Assembly: GCF_003668555.1 (NCBI RefSeq)
Contig: NZ_RCWN01000001.1
Location: forward strand, 2,455,501 to 2,519,500
Origin: Notoacmeibacter ruber
GTDB lineage: Bacteria > Pseudomonadota > Alphaproteobacteria > Rhizobiales > Rhizobiaceae
Length of the DNA: 64,000 bases
Direction of reading: 5' to 3'
Part shown: in pieces, positions 44,373 to 52,501 of the stretch
How positions within the stretch are numbered: position 1 is the stretch's first letter
Layout of the letters: every line of letters starts with the position of its first letter
Position numbers and translations under genes: made by a program
The notes under the pieces: model-generated
What the model saw: only the letters and a program-made list of their open reading frames with translations
What the model was told of the DNA's origin: nothing
The model's database searches: none

Positions 44373-44864
44373 ATGGCACAGAGCGCATCCAAACGGCTGG
44401 CGCGCCTTCTCCTGTTGGGGGCAGTCGCCTCTGTTCCGTTCGCAGGGGTGAGCGTGGGCGACGTGCCGGCGGCTCAGGCCGAGCCGGTCGTCGTGGCACG
44501 CCGGGTCATCCATCCCGGTGAACCGGTCGAAGCGACGGACCTCCAGACCATCAATACCAAAAGCCGTGTTCTTTCCGATGCGCCGTTTGTCAGCGATGTC
44601 TCTCAGATCCAGGGAATGGTGGCACAACGGACGATTCTGCCGGAAAGGCTGATCCTCCTGGCATCGCTTCGCAGACAGTCCGCCATCAGCGCAGGCATGC
44701 TGGTACCGGTCACCTACAAGAATGGTGCCTTGTCGATCCGCATGGACGCCGTTGCGCTGACCGATGCGGCCGAAGGCGAGGCTGTCACGCTTCGCAACCG
44801 CGACACCGGGCGGCAGATCGAGGCCGTCGCCCAGGCCGATGGAACAGCGGTGCTACTGCCATGA
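44373..44864 (+). CDS. flgA: P-ring assembly chaperone FlgA
   Basis: FlgA is a periplasmic chaperone for the FlgI P-ring. The 163-residue protein has a signal peptide (LARLLLLGAVASVPFAGVSV) and the SAF-like domain with ARRVIHPGEPVEATDL, ending in the GRQIEAVAQADGTAVL pattern. The ATG at 44373 is used; a GTG one codon earlier is possible. Confidence 0.9.
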   Translation: MAQSASKRLARLLLLGAVASVPFAGVSVGDVPAAQAEPVVVARRVIHPGEPVEATDLQTINTKSRVLSDAPFVSDVSQIQGMVAQRTILPERLILLASLRRQSAISAGMLVPVTYKNGALSIRMDAVALTDAAEGEAVTLRNRDTGRQIEAVAQADGTAVLLP

Positions 44865-45994
44865 GAAAGTTCCTTGCCCTCCTTCTCAGCGTCATGATGA
44901 GCTTTGCCGCGCCCCTCTCGACCCTGGCCGGAGCGGATGATGGCAGCATGGGCTATTCGCGACTGAAGGATGTGGCCTCGATCACCGGATCGCGAGACAA
45001 CCAGCTCTATGGCTACGGGCTCGTCGTCGGCCTTAAGGGGACCGGAGACAGCCTGCGCAATTCGCCGTTCACCGAACAGTCGATGCGCTCCATGCTGGAT
45101 AATCTCGGTATTGCGACCGAGCTCGGCCAGATGCGTTCCAGAAATGTCGCTGCGGTCCTCGTCACGGCAAACCTGCCGCCCTTCGTGCGGCCCGGCACGC
45201 GGATCGACGTGACCGTTTCTTCGCTCGGGGATGCAAGTTCGCTTCTCGGAGGCACGCTTGTCCTGACCCCCCTGAAGGGCGCCGACGCAGAGATTTACGC
45301 AGCGGCGCAAGGCCAGGTGGTCACGAGCGGCTATGCCATCGAGGGCGAGGCCGAAGAGGTGAGTCGCGGTGTTCCGACGGCCGCCCGCATCCCGAACGGC
45401 GCCATTGTGGAACAGGCGGTGGCCGCATCCTTCGAGACGGACAGGGGCCTGACCATTCAGCTTCGTAATCCTGATTTCACGACTGCGGTCCGGCTGACGG
45501 ATTCGATCAACGGCTTTGCCAAGCGGACGTGGTCCGGAACGGTCGCCAAGGAAGTGGATTCACGAACGATCGCTCTATCGGTGCCGAACGGCGTCAGTCC
45601 GGCCCGCTTTGTCGCGGCAATCGAGAACATTCCGGTTTCTGTCGACCAGCCTGCCCGTGTCGTCATCGATGAGCGAACCGGCACGATCGTCATCGGCGCC
45701 GATGTTCGGATTTCACCCGTTGCGGTGAGTCAGGGTGCGCTTGCGGTGGCCGTGACGGAATTGCCGCAGATCGTCCAGCCCGCGCCCTTCTCGGATGGCG
45801 AAACCGCCGTCGAACAACGCAGTATTGTTGATGTAGAACAGACCGATGGACCGGTTTCGATCCTCAATGGCGTAAGCCTCAGCGAAATCGCGGCAGGCCT
45901 GAACCGGCTTGGTGTCAAGCCGACCGATACAATTGCGATCCTGCAGGCCATCAAGTCCGCCGGCGCGCTCCAGGCCGAACTGGTGCTCCAATGA
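44861..45994 (+). CDS. flgI: Flagellar P-ring protein FlgI
   Basis: FlgI forms the periplasmic bushing of the rod. The 377-residue protein has a signal peptide, then RLKDVASITGSRDNQLYGYG, GLVVGLKGTGD and DVTVSSLGDASSLLGGTL. It overlaps flgA and motE by four bases each. Confidence 0.97.
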   Translation: MRKFLALLLSVMMSFAAPLSTLAGADDGSMGYSRLKDVASITGSRDNQLYGYGLVVGLKGTGDSLRNSPFTEQSMRSMLDNLGIATELGQMRSRNVAAVLVTANLPPFVRPGTRIDVTVSSLGDASSLLGGTLVLTPLKGADAEIYAAAQGQVVTSGYAIEGEAEEVSRGVPTAARIPNGAIVEQAVAASFETDRGLTIQLRNPDFTTAVRLTDSINGFAKRTWSGTVAKEVDSRTIALSVPNGVSPARFVAAIENIPVSVDQPARVVIDERTGTIVIGADVRISPVAVSQGALAVAVTELPQIVQPAPFSDGETAVEQRSIVDVEQTDGPVSILNGVSLSEIAAGLNRLGVKPTDTIAILQAIKSAGALQAELVLQ

Positions 45995-46542
45995 ACCGTC
46001 ACCTGATCCCGCTGGTCGCCCTGTCGCTCTTCGCATTCGACCTGCCCGCCTACGCTCAGCAGCTCACCGAGCCGCAAGGCGAAGCGAGCGCGAGCAAGAC
46101 TGCCGCGCGCCTGCCGCAACATTTGCAGCACAGCCAGGAAGAAGCCGCCATTCCTGACGAGGCCGCCTATTGCGACGCGATCGTCGATCAGGCCCGTGAG
46201 CTTCGCTACTCCGCTCGCGAACAGGAATTGCAGGAGATGCAGACGGAACTCGAGCGCGGGCTCGAACTGATGGAGCGCAAGAAGGAAGAGTTCGAGAAAT
46301 GGGTGGAGCGGCGCGAGGATTTCGCCAACCGGGCATCCGAGGCTCTGATTGCGATCTATGAGAGGATGAGAGCCGATGCGGCCGCCGAGCGCCTCATAAT
46401 GGTCGATCCGATGCTCGCATCAGCGATTCTCCTGAAAATGCCGCCGGCGAAATCGGGCACCATTCTCAACGAGATGGAGGCGAAGAAGGCCGCCGGCATC
46501 ACGGCGATTATGGCCGCCAGCGCAGATCGTGGAAAGGGCTGA
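45991..46542 (+). CDS. motE: MotE-like periplasmic chaperone of the stator
   Basis: In S. meliloti MotE, encoded after flgI, is a periplasmic chaperone for MotC. The 183-residue protein has a signal peptide (HLIPLVALSLFAFDLPAYAQ), a long coiled coil at about 65-125 rich in Glu and Arg, and a C-terminal MgtE-N-like helical part (DPMLASAILLKMPPAKSGTI). Position, topology and composition fit. Confidence 0.85.
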   Translation: MNRHLIPLVALSLFAFDLPAYAQQLTEPQGEASASKTAARLPQHLQHSQEEAAIPDEAAYCDAIVDQARELRYSAREQELQEMQTELERGLELMERKKEEFEKWVERREDFANRASEALIAIYERMRADAAAERLIMVDPMLASAILLKMPPAKSGTILNEMEAKKAAGITAIMAASADRGKG

Positions 46543-46545
46543 ACC

Positions 46546-47283
46546 GTGCGTTCCCTTCGTTCACTGGCAGCGATCGCGCTGGGCGCCGCGCTTCTGACGG
46601 GCTGCTCCCAGTCCTTCAAGGAAATCAATCGCCCTCCGGACATGTCGCCGGTCGGCGCGGGTATCGCCACAACGCAGCCGGTCGCCTGGTCGGCCTACCC
46701 GGCCTATCAGACACCGCCCCAGCGCGGCTATTCGCTCTGGAACAAGCGGGGCAGCGGGCTCTACGTCTCCCAACGGGCGCTTGAGCCGGGCGACCTGCTG
46801 ACCGTCCTTATCGAAATCAACGACCGCGCTTCGATCTCGAATGAATCGGATCGCTCACGCACTTCCGGCCGGTCTCTCGGCCTGAATGGCAAATATGACT
46901 ACGAGATCGTGGCGGATGAGTTGAGCGTTGGCGCCGGCAACGGCAACGGCTCGCTCGGCACCACGAGTTCATCGGACTTTGCCGGAAGCGGCTCGACCAA
47001 GCGCTCCGAAGTCATCCGTCTTTCGATGAGCGCGGTGGTGACCGAAGTGCTGCCGAACGGCAATCTTGTGATCCGGGGGACCCAGGAGGTGCGGGTCAAT
47101 GCCGAACTGCGCGTCCTTCAGGTCGCAGGTATCGTGCGGCCCGGCGATATCGGGCCGAACAATACGATCGACTACGACCGTATTGCGGAAGCCCGCATCT
47201 CCTACGGGGGGCGCGGACGAATCAGCGAGGTTCAGCAGCCGCCATGGGGCCAGCAGGTCCTCGATCTGATCACGCCGCTTTAG
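46546..47283 (+). CDS. flgH: Flagellar L-ring lipoprotein FlgH
   Basis: FlgH forms the outer-membrane ring. The 245-residue protein starts with GTG and has a lipobox LTGC with Cys20. Later motifs include ISNESDRSRTSG and the C-terminal VRPGDIGPNNTIDYDRIAEA. It follows motE after three bases. Confidence 0.97.
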   Translation: MRSLRSLAAIALGAALLTGCSQSFKEINRPPDMSPVGAGIATTQPVAWSAYPAYQTPPQRGYSLWNKRGSGLYVSQRALEPGDLLTVLIEINDRASISNESDRSRTSGRSLGLNGKYDYEIVADELSVGAGNGNGSLGTTSSSDFAGSGSTKRSEVIRLSMSAVVTEVLPNGNLVIRGTQEVRVNAELRVLQVAGIVRPGDIGPNNTIDYDRIAEARISYGGRGRISEVQQPPWGQQVLDLITPL

Positions 47284-47295
47284 GAGAGCTTCGTC

Positions 47296-47826
47296 ATGGC
47301 TGCGAAGGAAAAGACGAAATCGGCGAAATCCGAGCTAGTCAAGAACTGGGTCCTGCCCATCGCGATCATGCTGATTGTCGGAGGTGGTGTCGGCTTTGGC
47401 GTCGGCACCTTCGTTCTCGCACCACGCATGGAAGTCGCGATGGCGGCCGCTTCCCAAGATCCCGCGGCAGAGGCGGCGACAGAGCAAACCCATAATCCCA
47501 CCGCCGGATCCGATCACGACACCAGCGCACTCGCTGGCTTGACGCAGAAGATCGTCGATCTGGAACCGATTACCGTGAACCTCGCGGTGCCGAACAATAT
47601 CTGGATGCGCATGCAGATCGCCGTCCAGGCCAGTTCGACGGTGAGCGACGGCACGCTCAACGATGTCCAGCAGGACATCCTCGCCTATGTCCAACAGCTT
47701 CGCCTCGACCAGATCCGCAGCCCGAATGGATATCTGCGCATCAAGGACGACCTTGCAAGGCGTGCGGAGGTGCGAAGCGGCGGCGGCATCTCCGACCTCT
47801 ACATTCGAACATTGGTATTCGAATGA
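47296..47826 (+). CDS. fliL: Flagellar basal body protein FliL
   Basis: FliL associates with the stators. The 176-residue protein has one membrane segment near residues 18-38 (LPIAIMLIVGGGVGFGVG), a Ser/Ala linker and the periplasmic domain with LEPITVNLA and the C-terminal LYIRTLVFE. It overlaps fliP by four bases. Confidence 0.92.
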   Translation: MAAKEKTKSAKSELVKNWVLPIAIMLIVGGGVGFGVGTFVLAPRMEVAMAAASQDPAAEAATEQTHNPTAGSDHDTSALAGLTQKIVDLEPITVNLAVPNNIWMRMQIAVQASSTVSDGTLNDVQQDILAYVQQLRLDQIRSPNGYLRIKDDLARRAEVRSGGGISDLYIRTLVFE

Positions 47827-48692
47827 AGCGCGCCGCCTCTCTCGGCTTCCTGCTTTCCGCGGCGCTGGCGGGGCTCGTCTGGTCTCAGCCGGCCTTTGCG
47901 CAGTCGCTGCAACTGCCCGCGCTCTTGCAGCCCGGGGAGACGGCGGATGGCGAGACCGCGGGATACATCGTTCAGCTTTTCGGCCTGTTGACGGTCCTGT
48001 CGCTGGCGCCTGGCATCCTGATTTCCGTAACGAGCTTCACGCGATTCATCGTCGTCTTCTCCATCATGCGGTCGGGGCTTGGGCTCCAGACCACCCCGGC
48101 CAACCTCATCCTCGTCAGCCTCGCCCTCTTCATGACCTGGTATGTGATGAGCCCTGTCATGGATCGGGCATGGAACGACGGACTTGGTCCGATGATGCGC
48201 AACGAGATCAGCCAGGAGGATGGTTTCCAGAGAACGGCGGAACCCTTCCGCCAGTTCATGCTGGCCAATGTCCGCGATTCGGATCTGCGGCTGTTCGCCG
48301 ATCTTTCGCCCTCTCCCGTGCCCGACGCGGAACAGGCCGAGGAACCTGATGCTCCTCCTGCCGCGCCGGAGGGCGAGGCGAACGATGAGGAATCGGTTCT
48401 CGGCAGCGAGGCCGACGGCGATAACGAGACGCAGAATGAACAGGAAACGGTCGCCTACAGCATACTGATACCAGCCTTCATGATATCGGAGCTGCGCAGA
48501 GGCTTCGAAATCGGCTTTCTGGTGGTCTTGCCGTTCCTCGTGATCGACCTCGTCGTCTCCACGATCACCATGGCCATGGGCATGATGATGCTGCCGCCAA
48601 CGGTTCTATCGCTCCCCCTCAAGGTGCTCTTCTTCGTTCTAATCGATGGATGGAACCTGTTGGTCGGATCGATGGTCCGCTCCTTCATCTGA
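47823..48692 (+). CDS. fliP: Flagellar export gate protein FliP with an acidic loop insertion
   Basis: FliP is the core of the export gate. The 289-residue protein has a signal peptide, membrane segments, VTSFTRFIVVFSIMRSGLGL and the C-terminal FEIGFLVVLPFLVIDLVVS and MMMLPPTVLSLP motifs. FliP is usually about 245 residues. The excess is a stretch at about 163-208, rich in Glu, Asp, Pro and Ala, in the loop before LIPAFMISELRRGF. Confidence 0.96.
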   Translation: MKRAASLGFLLSAALAGLVWSQPAFAQSLQLPALLQPGETADGETAGYIVQLFGLLTVLSLAPGILISVTSFTRFIVVFSIMRSGLGLQTTPANLILVSLALFMTWYVMSPVMDRAWNDGLGPMMRNEISQEDGFQRTAEPFRQFMLANVRDSDLRLFADLSPSPVPDAEQAEEPDAPPAAPEGEANDEESVLGSEADGDNETQNEQETVAYSILIPAFMISELRRGFEIGFLVVLPFLVIDLVVSTITMAMGMMMLPPTVLSLPLKVLFFVLIDGWNLLVGSMVRSFI

Positions 48693-48820
48693 CGGCACGC
48701 TTCAACCGCAGGAAAACACTCGCCTTTACCTTTTGTTAGGCCTTTTCTTACGGTTTGTTATCCATTTTCGACGATTGTTCGATTTAACGATTGTCGCCCG
48801 AACCGAAGCGGTTCCGCGAT

Positions 48821-48832
48821 CGGCATGATGCC
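48821..48832 (+). promoter_or_regulatory. Flagellin upstream palindrome, copy 2
   Basis: CGGCATGATGCC lies 65 bases before flagellin 2. Confidence 0.65.
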
Positions 48833-48860
48833 AGCAACCGTTGCGCCCACATTATCCGGC

Positions 48861-48892
48861 ATGTCCCTGTCAGGCTCACTCCTGGGGACCAT
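48861..48892 (+). promoter_or_regulatory. Leader hairpin before flagellin 2
   Basis: ATGTCCC pairs with GGGACCAT (one bulged C), and CAGG pairs with CCTG inside the loop. The stem covers the GGGGA that would serve as ribosome-binding site, ending 5 bases before the start codon. The same structure occurs before flagellin 3, and the outer stem before flagellin 4. Confidence 0.5.
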
Positions 48893-48897
48893 CCCTT

Positions 48898-49839
48898 ATG
48901 TCCAGCATTCATACAAACGTTGCCGCAATGACGGCGCTCAAGTCGCTTCAGGCCACGAACAAGGCACTGGAATCGACGCAGAAGAACATCTCCACCGGCT
49001 TCCGGGTCTCCGACGCCTCCGACAACGCGGCTTACTGGTCCATCGCGACCACCATGCGTTCCGACAACAAGGCTCTCAGCACCGTCAATGACGCGCTGGG
49101 TCTTGGCGCCGCGAAGGTCGACGTCGCCTACACGGCAATGAACTCCGCCATCGAGGTGGTCGACGAGATCAAGACAAAACTCGTTGCCTCGCGTGAGCCG
49201 GGCGTCGACCGCACGAAAATCCAGAGCGAGATTGAAGCCCTCCAGGGACAGCTCACATCGATCGCGGAAAGCGCGTCCTTTTCCGGCGAGAACTGGCTCA
49301 GCTTCAACGATGACACCGGTACCTCGAAAGAGATCGTGGCATCCTTCACGCGCAGCAGCTCGGGCAATGTCTCGGTCGGGACGATTTCGATCGATATCTC
49401 CAACATCAAGCTGTTCGGCAATGACGGTGCCGGCACGCCCGCAGATAACGGCCTCCTCAACACCAGCTACACAACAGCCAACGGTGCCGCTACGCCGGTC
49501 AACGTGGTCTATACGATCGCCACGCTCGACATCACGGCCACCAACGTCGACGACACGGTCATCGACGGCATGGTCACCAATGTCGAAAGCGTGCTGGAAG
49601 GCATGACCACGGCCGCAGCCGATCTCGGCTCGACAAAAAGTCGCATCGACATGCAGACCGAGTTCATCGGCAATCTGATGGACTCGATCTCAAGCGGCAT
49701 CGGCAAGCTGGTCGACGCCGACATGACGGAAGAGTCGACCAAGCTCCAGGCTCTGCAGACGCAGCAACAGCTCGGTATCCAGGCCCTTTCGATGGCGAAC
49801 TCCGGCGCACAGTCGCTCCTCTCGCTCTTCCGCTCGTAA
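48898..49839 (+). CDS. Flagellin 2
   Basis: The 313-residue flagellin has the conserved ends (MSSIHTNVAAMTALKSLQAT at the start and LQTQQQLGIQALSMANSGAQ near the end). It is closest to flagellin 4, sharing nearly all of the variable centre, such as ISIDIS and LFGNDGAGTP. The ATG at 48898 is chosen because the shared protein ends begin there; the frame runs upstream through the leader. Confidence 0.96.
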   Translation: MSSIHTNVAAMTALKSLQATNKALESTQKNISTGFRVSDASDNAAYWSIATTMRSDNKALSTVNDALGLGAAKVDVAYTAMNSAIEVVDEIKTKLVASREPGVDRTKIQSEIEALQGQLTSIAESASFSGENWLSFNDDTGTSKEIVASFTRSSSGNVSVGTISIDISNIKLFGNDGAGTPADNGLLNTSYTTANGAATPVNVVYTIATLDITATNVDDTVIDGMVTNVESVLEGMTTAAADLGSTKSRIDMQTEFIGNLMDSISSGIGKLVDADMTEESTKLQALQTQQQLGIQALSMANSGAQSLLSLFRS

Positions 49840-49859
49840 TATACGACAAGACCAAAATG

Positions 49860-49894
49860 ATGGCCGCTCCGATCCGGGGCGGCCATTTGCGTTT
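49860..49894 (+). terminator. Terminator after flagellin 2
   Basis: ATGGCCGC and GCGGCCAT form an 8-bp stem with an 11-base loop, followed by a T-rich TTGCGTTT. Confidence 0.65.
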
Positions 49895-49965
49895 CGGAAG
49901 CCAAGTTAACTATATAAATTAACACTTTGGCAATAAATTCATTACGCTTATTTAGTGATTGCCAC

Positions 49966-49974
49966 GCATGATGC
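49966..49974 (+). promoter_or_regulatory. Additional short palindrome upstream of flagellin 3
   Basis: GCATGATGC is the core of the flagellin palindrome, 52 bases upstream of the full copy, about five helical turns. Confidence 0.35.
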
Positions 49975-50015
49975 TCAAGACGATTTCACTATTGGTCCTC
50001 ACGGGCCGATTCTGA

Positions 50016-50027
50016 CGGCATGATGCC
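50016..50027 (+). promoter_or_regulatory. Flagellin upstream palindrome, copy 3
   Basis: CGGCATGATGCC lies 68 bases before flagellin 3. Confidence 0.65.
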
Positions 50028-50058
50028 ATCTTTCGTCACGCCGATATTTGAATCTGGC

Positions 50059-50090
50059 ATGTCCCTGTCAGGCTTACTCCTGGGGACCAT
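50059..50090 (+). promoter_or_regulatory. Leader hairpin before flagellin 3
   Basis: The same outer (ATGTCCC/GGGACCAT) and inner (CAGG/CCTG) stems as before flagellin 2 are present, with only one loop base changed. Confidence 0.5.
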
Positions 50091-50095
50091 CCCTA

Positions 50096-51049
50096 ATGTC
50101 CAGTATCCATACCAATACCGCTGCCATGACGGCGCTGAAGTCACTCCAGGCCACGAACAAGGCTCTGGAATCGACGCAGAAGAATATTTCCACCGGCTTC
50201 CGGGTCTCCGACGCGTCCGACAATGCGGCCTACTGGTCCATCGCGACCACCATGCGTTCCGACAACAAGGCCCTCAGCACGGTGGAGGACGCTCTCGGTC
50301 TCGGCGCTGCCAAGGTCGACGTGGCCTATACCGCAATGGACTCGGCCATCGACGTTGTCGACGAGATCAAGGCCAAGCTGGTTGCCTCGCGCGAGCCGGG
50401 TGTCGACAAGACGAAGATTCAGAGTGAGATCGGCGCGCTGCAGGAGCAGTTGAAGTCGATCGCCGACAGCGCCTCCTTCTCTGGCGAGAACTGGCTGTCG
50501 AGCAGTGAGGCCTCGGGCGCAACTAAAGAAATCGTCGCATCCTTCACCCGCAGCAGCTCGGGCACCGTCAGTGTCGGAACCGTCTCCGTCGATGTCTTCA
50601 GCTCCAAGCTCTTCGACAGTGCGACGACCGACCGTTCGACACTCGCTTCATCCAATCAGGGTCTTCTGGACAGCGTACTGGCCGATTATGACGCCGATGG
50701 CGACACGACCGCGGATGCGACCTATACCGTTTCGGTCTACAACCTCGACATCAGCTCTGCGACCGATGTGCAGATCGACGGCATGATCTGGAACGTGGAG
50801 AACGTTCTTGAAGACATGACGACCTCGGCGGCCGATCTCGGTGCGACGAAAAGCCGCATCGATATGCAGTCCGAATTCGTCGGCAATCTGATGGACTCGA
50901 TCTCCAGCGGCATCGGCAAGCTGGTCGACGCCGACATGACGGAAGAGTCGACCCGATTGCAGGCTCTGCAGACACAGCAGCAGCTCGGCATTCAGGCTCT
51001 GTCCATGGCCAACTCCGGTTCGCAGTCGCTCCTCTCGCTCTTCCGCTAA
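50096..51049 (+). CDS. Flagellin 3
   Basis: The 317-residue flagellin shares both conserved ends with flagellins 2 and 4, but its variable centre differs (VSVDVFSSKLFDSATTDRST, DYDADGDTTADATYTVSVYN). The start is the ATG at 50096 after the leader hairpin. Confidence 0.96.
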   Translation: MSSIHTNTAAMTALKSLQATNKALESTQKNISTGFRVSDASDNAAYWSIATTMRSDNKALSTVEDALGLGAAKVDVAYTAMDSAIDVVDEIKAKLVASREPGVDKTKIQSEIGALQEQLKSIADSASFSGENWLSSSEASGATKEIVASFTRSSSGTVSVGTVSVDVFSSKLFDSATTDRSTLASSNQGLLDSVLADYDADGDTTADATYTVSVYNLDISSATDVQIDGMIWNVENVLEDMTTSAADLGATKSRIDMQSEFVGNLMDSISSGIGKLVDADMTEESTRLQALQTQQQLGIQALSMANSGSQSLLSLFR

Positions 51050-51078
51050 GCGCGACACTACAACCCGAAAATTCAATA

Positions 51079-51106
51079 GGGCTGCCTCGCAAGGGGCAGC
51101 CCTTTT
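51079..51106 (+). terminator. Terminator after flagellin 3
   Basis: GGGCTGCC and GGCAGCCC form a perfect 8-bp stem with an 8-base loop, followed by TTTT. Confidence 0.85.
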
Positions 51107-51227
51107 CGCGTCCGCTGCAAACAAAAGCAGCGGTTAAGACCTTTTTATTCAAATTGTTACGGTTCATTAGGCCTTGCCGTGCAGATTGCTTCCGACGGTT
51201 GTCGTCCGACCATTGGGTTGTGGCGAT

Positions 51228-51239
51228 CGGCATGATGCT
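51228..51239 (+). promoter_or_regulatory. Flagellin upstream palindrome, copy 4
   Basis: CGGCATGATGCT, with one change at the last base, lies 65 bases before flagellin 4. Confidence 0.6.
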
Positions 51240-51267
51240 ATGGATCGTCGCGCCCGAATTTTTCGGC

Positions 51268-51299
51268 ATGTCCCTGTGCGTAGTAACCTTGGGGACCAT
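51268..51299 (+). promoter_or_regulatory. Leader hairpin before flagellin 4
   Basis: The outer stem ATGTCCC/GGGACCAT is kept and the element has the same 32-base length, but the inner CAGG/CCTG pair is lost. Confidence 0.45.
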
Positions 51300-51304
51300 C
51301 CCTT

Positions 51305-52243
51305 ATGTCCAGTATCCATACCAATACCGCCGCGATGACGGCGCTGAAGTCGCTCCAGATGACCAATGCGGCTCTGGAATCGACTCAGAAGAACATCTCC
51401 ACCGGCTACCGGGTCTCCGACGCCTCGGACAATGCCGCCTACTGGTCCATCGCGACCACCATGCGCTCCGACAACAAGGCTCTCAGCACGGTTGAGGACG
51501 CTCTCGGCCTCGGCGCCGCCAAGGTTGACGTCGCTTATACGGCGATGAATTCCGCCATCGACGTGGTCGACGAGATCAAGACGAAGCTGGTTGCCGCCAA
51601 GGAGCCGGGTGTCGATCGCGCGAAGATCCAGAGCGAGATCGAAGCCCTGCAGGGCCAGATGACCTCGATCGCGGAAAGCGCGTCCTTCTCCGGTGAGAAC
51701 TGGCTGAACTTCAATGACGATACCGGCACCAGCAAGTCGGTCGTCGCATCCTTCAACCGCAGCGCCTCGGGCTCGGTCTCGGTCGGCACGATCTCGATCG
51801 ATATCTCTGACGTCAAGCTGTTCGGCAATGACGGCGCGGGCACACCGGTCGATAACGGTATGCTCAACAAGTCTTACACCACGGCCAATGGCGATGCGAC
51901 ACCGGTCAATGTCACCTACACGATCGCTACACTCGACATCACGGCGGCCAATGTCGACGATACCGTTATCGACGGCATGCTTTCCAACGTGGAAACCACG
52001 CTGGAAGACATGACGACCGCTGCGGCCGACCTCGGCGCCAGCAAGAGCCGCATCGACATGCAGACCGAATTCATCGGCAATCTGATGGACTCGATCTCAA
52101 GCGGCATCGGCAAGCTGGTCGACGCCGACATGACGGAAGAGTCGACCAAGCTCCAGGCTCTGCAGACGCAGCAGCAGCTCGGCATCCAGGCTCTGTCCAT
52201 GGCCAACTCCGGTTCGCAGTCGCTCCTCTCGCTCTTCCGCTAA
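51305..52243 (+). CDS. Flagellin 4
   Basis: The 312-residue flagellin is nearly the same as flagellin 2 in its variable centre (FNDDTGTSK, LFGNDGAGTPVDNG) and its 3' end is almost identical in DNA to that of flagellin 2, consistent with recent duplication or gene conversion. The ATG at 51305 is used. Confidence 0.96.
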   Translation: MSSIHTNTAAMTALKSLQMTNAALESTQKNISTGYRVSDASDNAAYWSIATTMRSDNKALSTVEDALGLGAAKVDVAYTAMNSAIDVVDEIKTKLVAAKEPGVDRAKIQSEIEALQGQMTSIAESASFSGENWLNFNDDTGTSKSVVASFNRSASGSVSVGTISIDISDVKLFGNDGAGTPVDNGMLNKSYTTANGDATPVNVTYTIATLDITAANVDDTVIDGMLSNVETTLEDMTTAAADLGASKSRIDMQTEFIGNLMDSISSGIGKLVDADMTEESTKLQALQTQQQLGIQALSMANSGSQSLLSLFR

Positions 52244-52271
52244 GAGCGTCTCGAATACCAAAATCGTTGAA

Positions 52272-52297
52272 GGGCCGCTTCCTGGAAGCGGCCCTTT
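52272..52297 (+). terminator. Terminator after flagellin 4
   Basis: GGGCCGCTTCC and GGAAGCGGCCC are perfectly complementary around one base, followed by TTT. The loop must open a few pairs. Confidence 0.75.
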
Positions 52298-52425
52298 CGC
52301 TTTGAGAAAATTAACGCCTTCAAACTGCAAATTGATTCTTTCTTCACCATTTCGCGCAACCGCCGCGAAACGTGTTCGTGAGAGAGTCGGGATAACGGAG
52401 CGCTGTATTTCACGTGTGAAAGATT

Positions 52426-52437
52426 CGGCATGATGCC
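52426..52437 (+). promoter_or_regulatory. Flagellin upstream palindrome, copy 5
   Basis: CGGCATGATGCC lies 64 bases before flagellin 5. Confidence 0.65.
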
Positions 52438-52470
52438 GGAACGCAGCTCCAGCCTTTGAACGAGGCATGT

Positions 52471-52493
52471 CCCGATTTGTATTGAGTAACGGG
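52471..52493 (+). promoter_or_regulatory. Possible leader hairpin before flagellin 5
   Basis: CCCG pairs with CGGG around a 15-base loop, after a GGCATGTCCC like that of flagellins 2-4. The stem is shorter than in the other leaders. Confidence 0.35.
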
Positions 52494-52501
52494 CCTTTTC
52501 C

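Noticed and set aside
49904..49924. CtrA site before flagellin 3 (TTAACTATATAAATTAA)
   Set aside because: The half-sites are 9 bases apart instead of 7.
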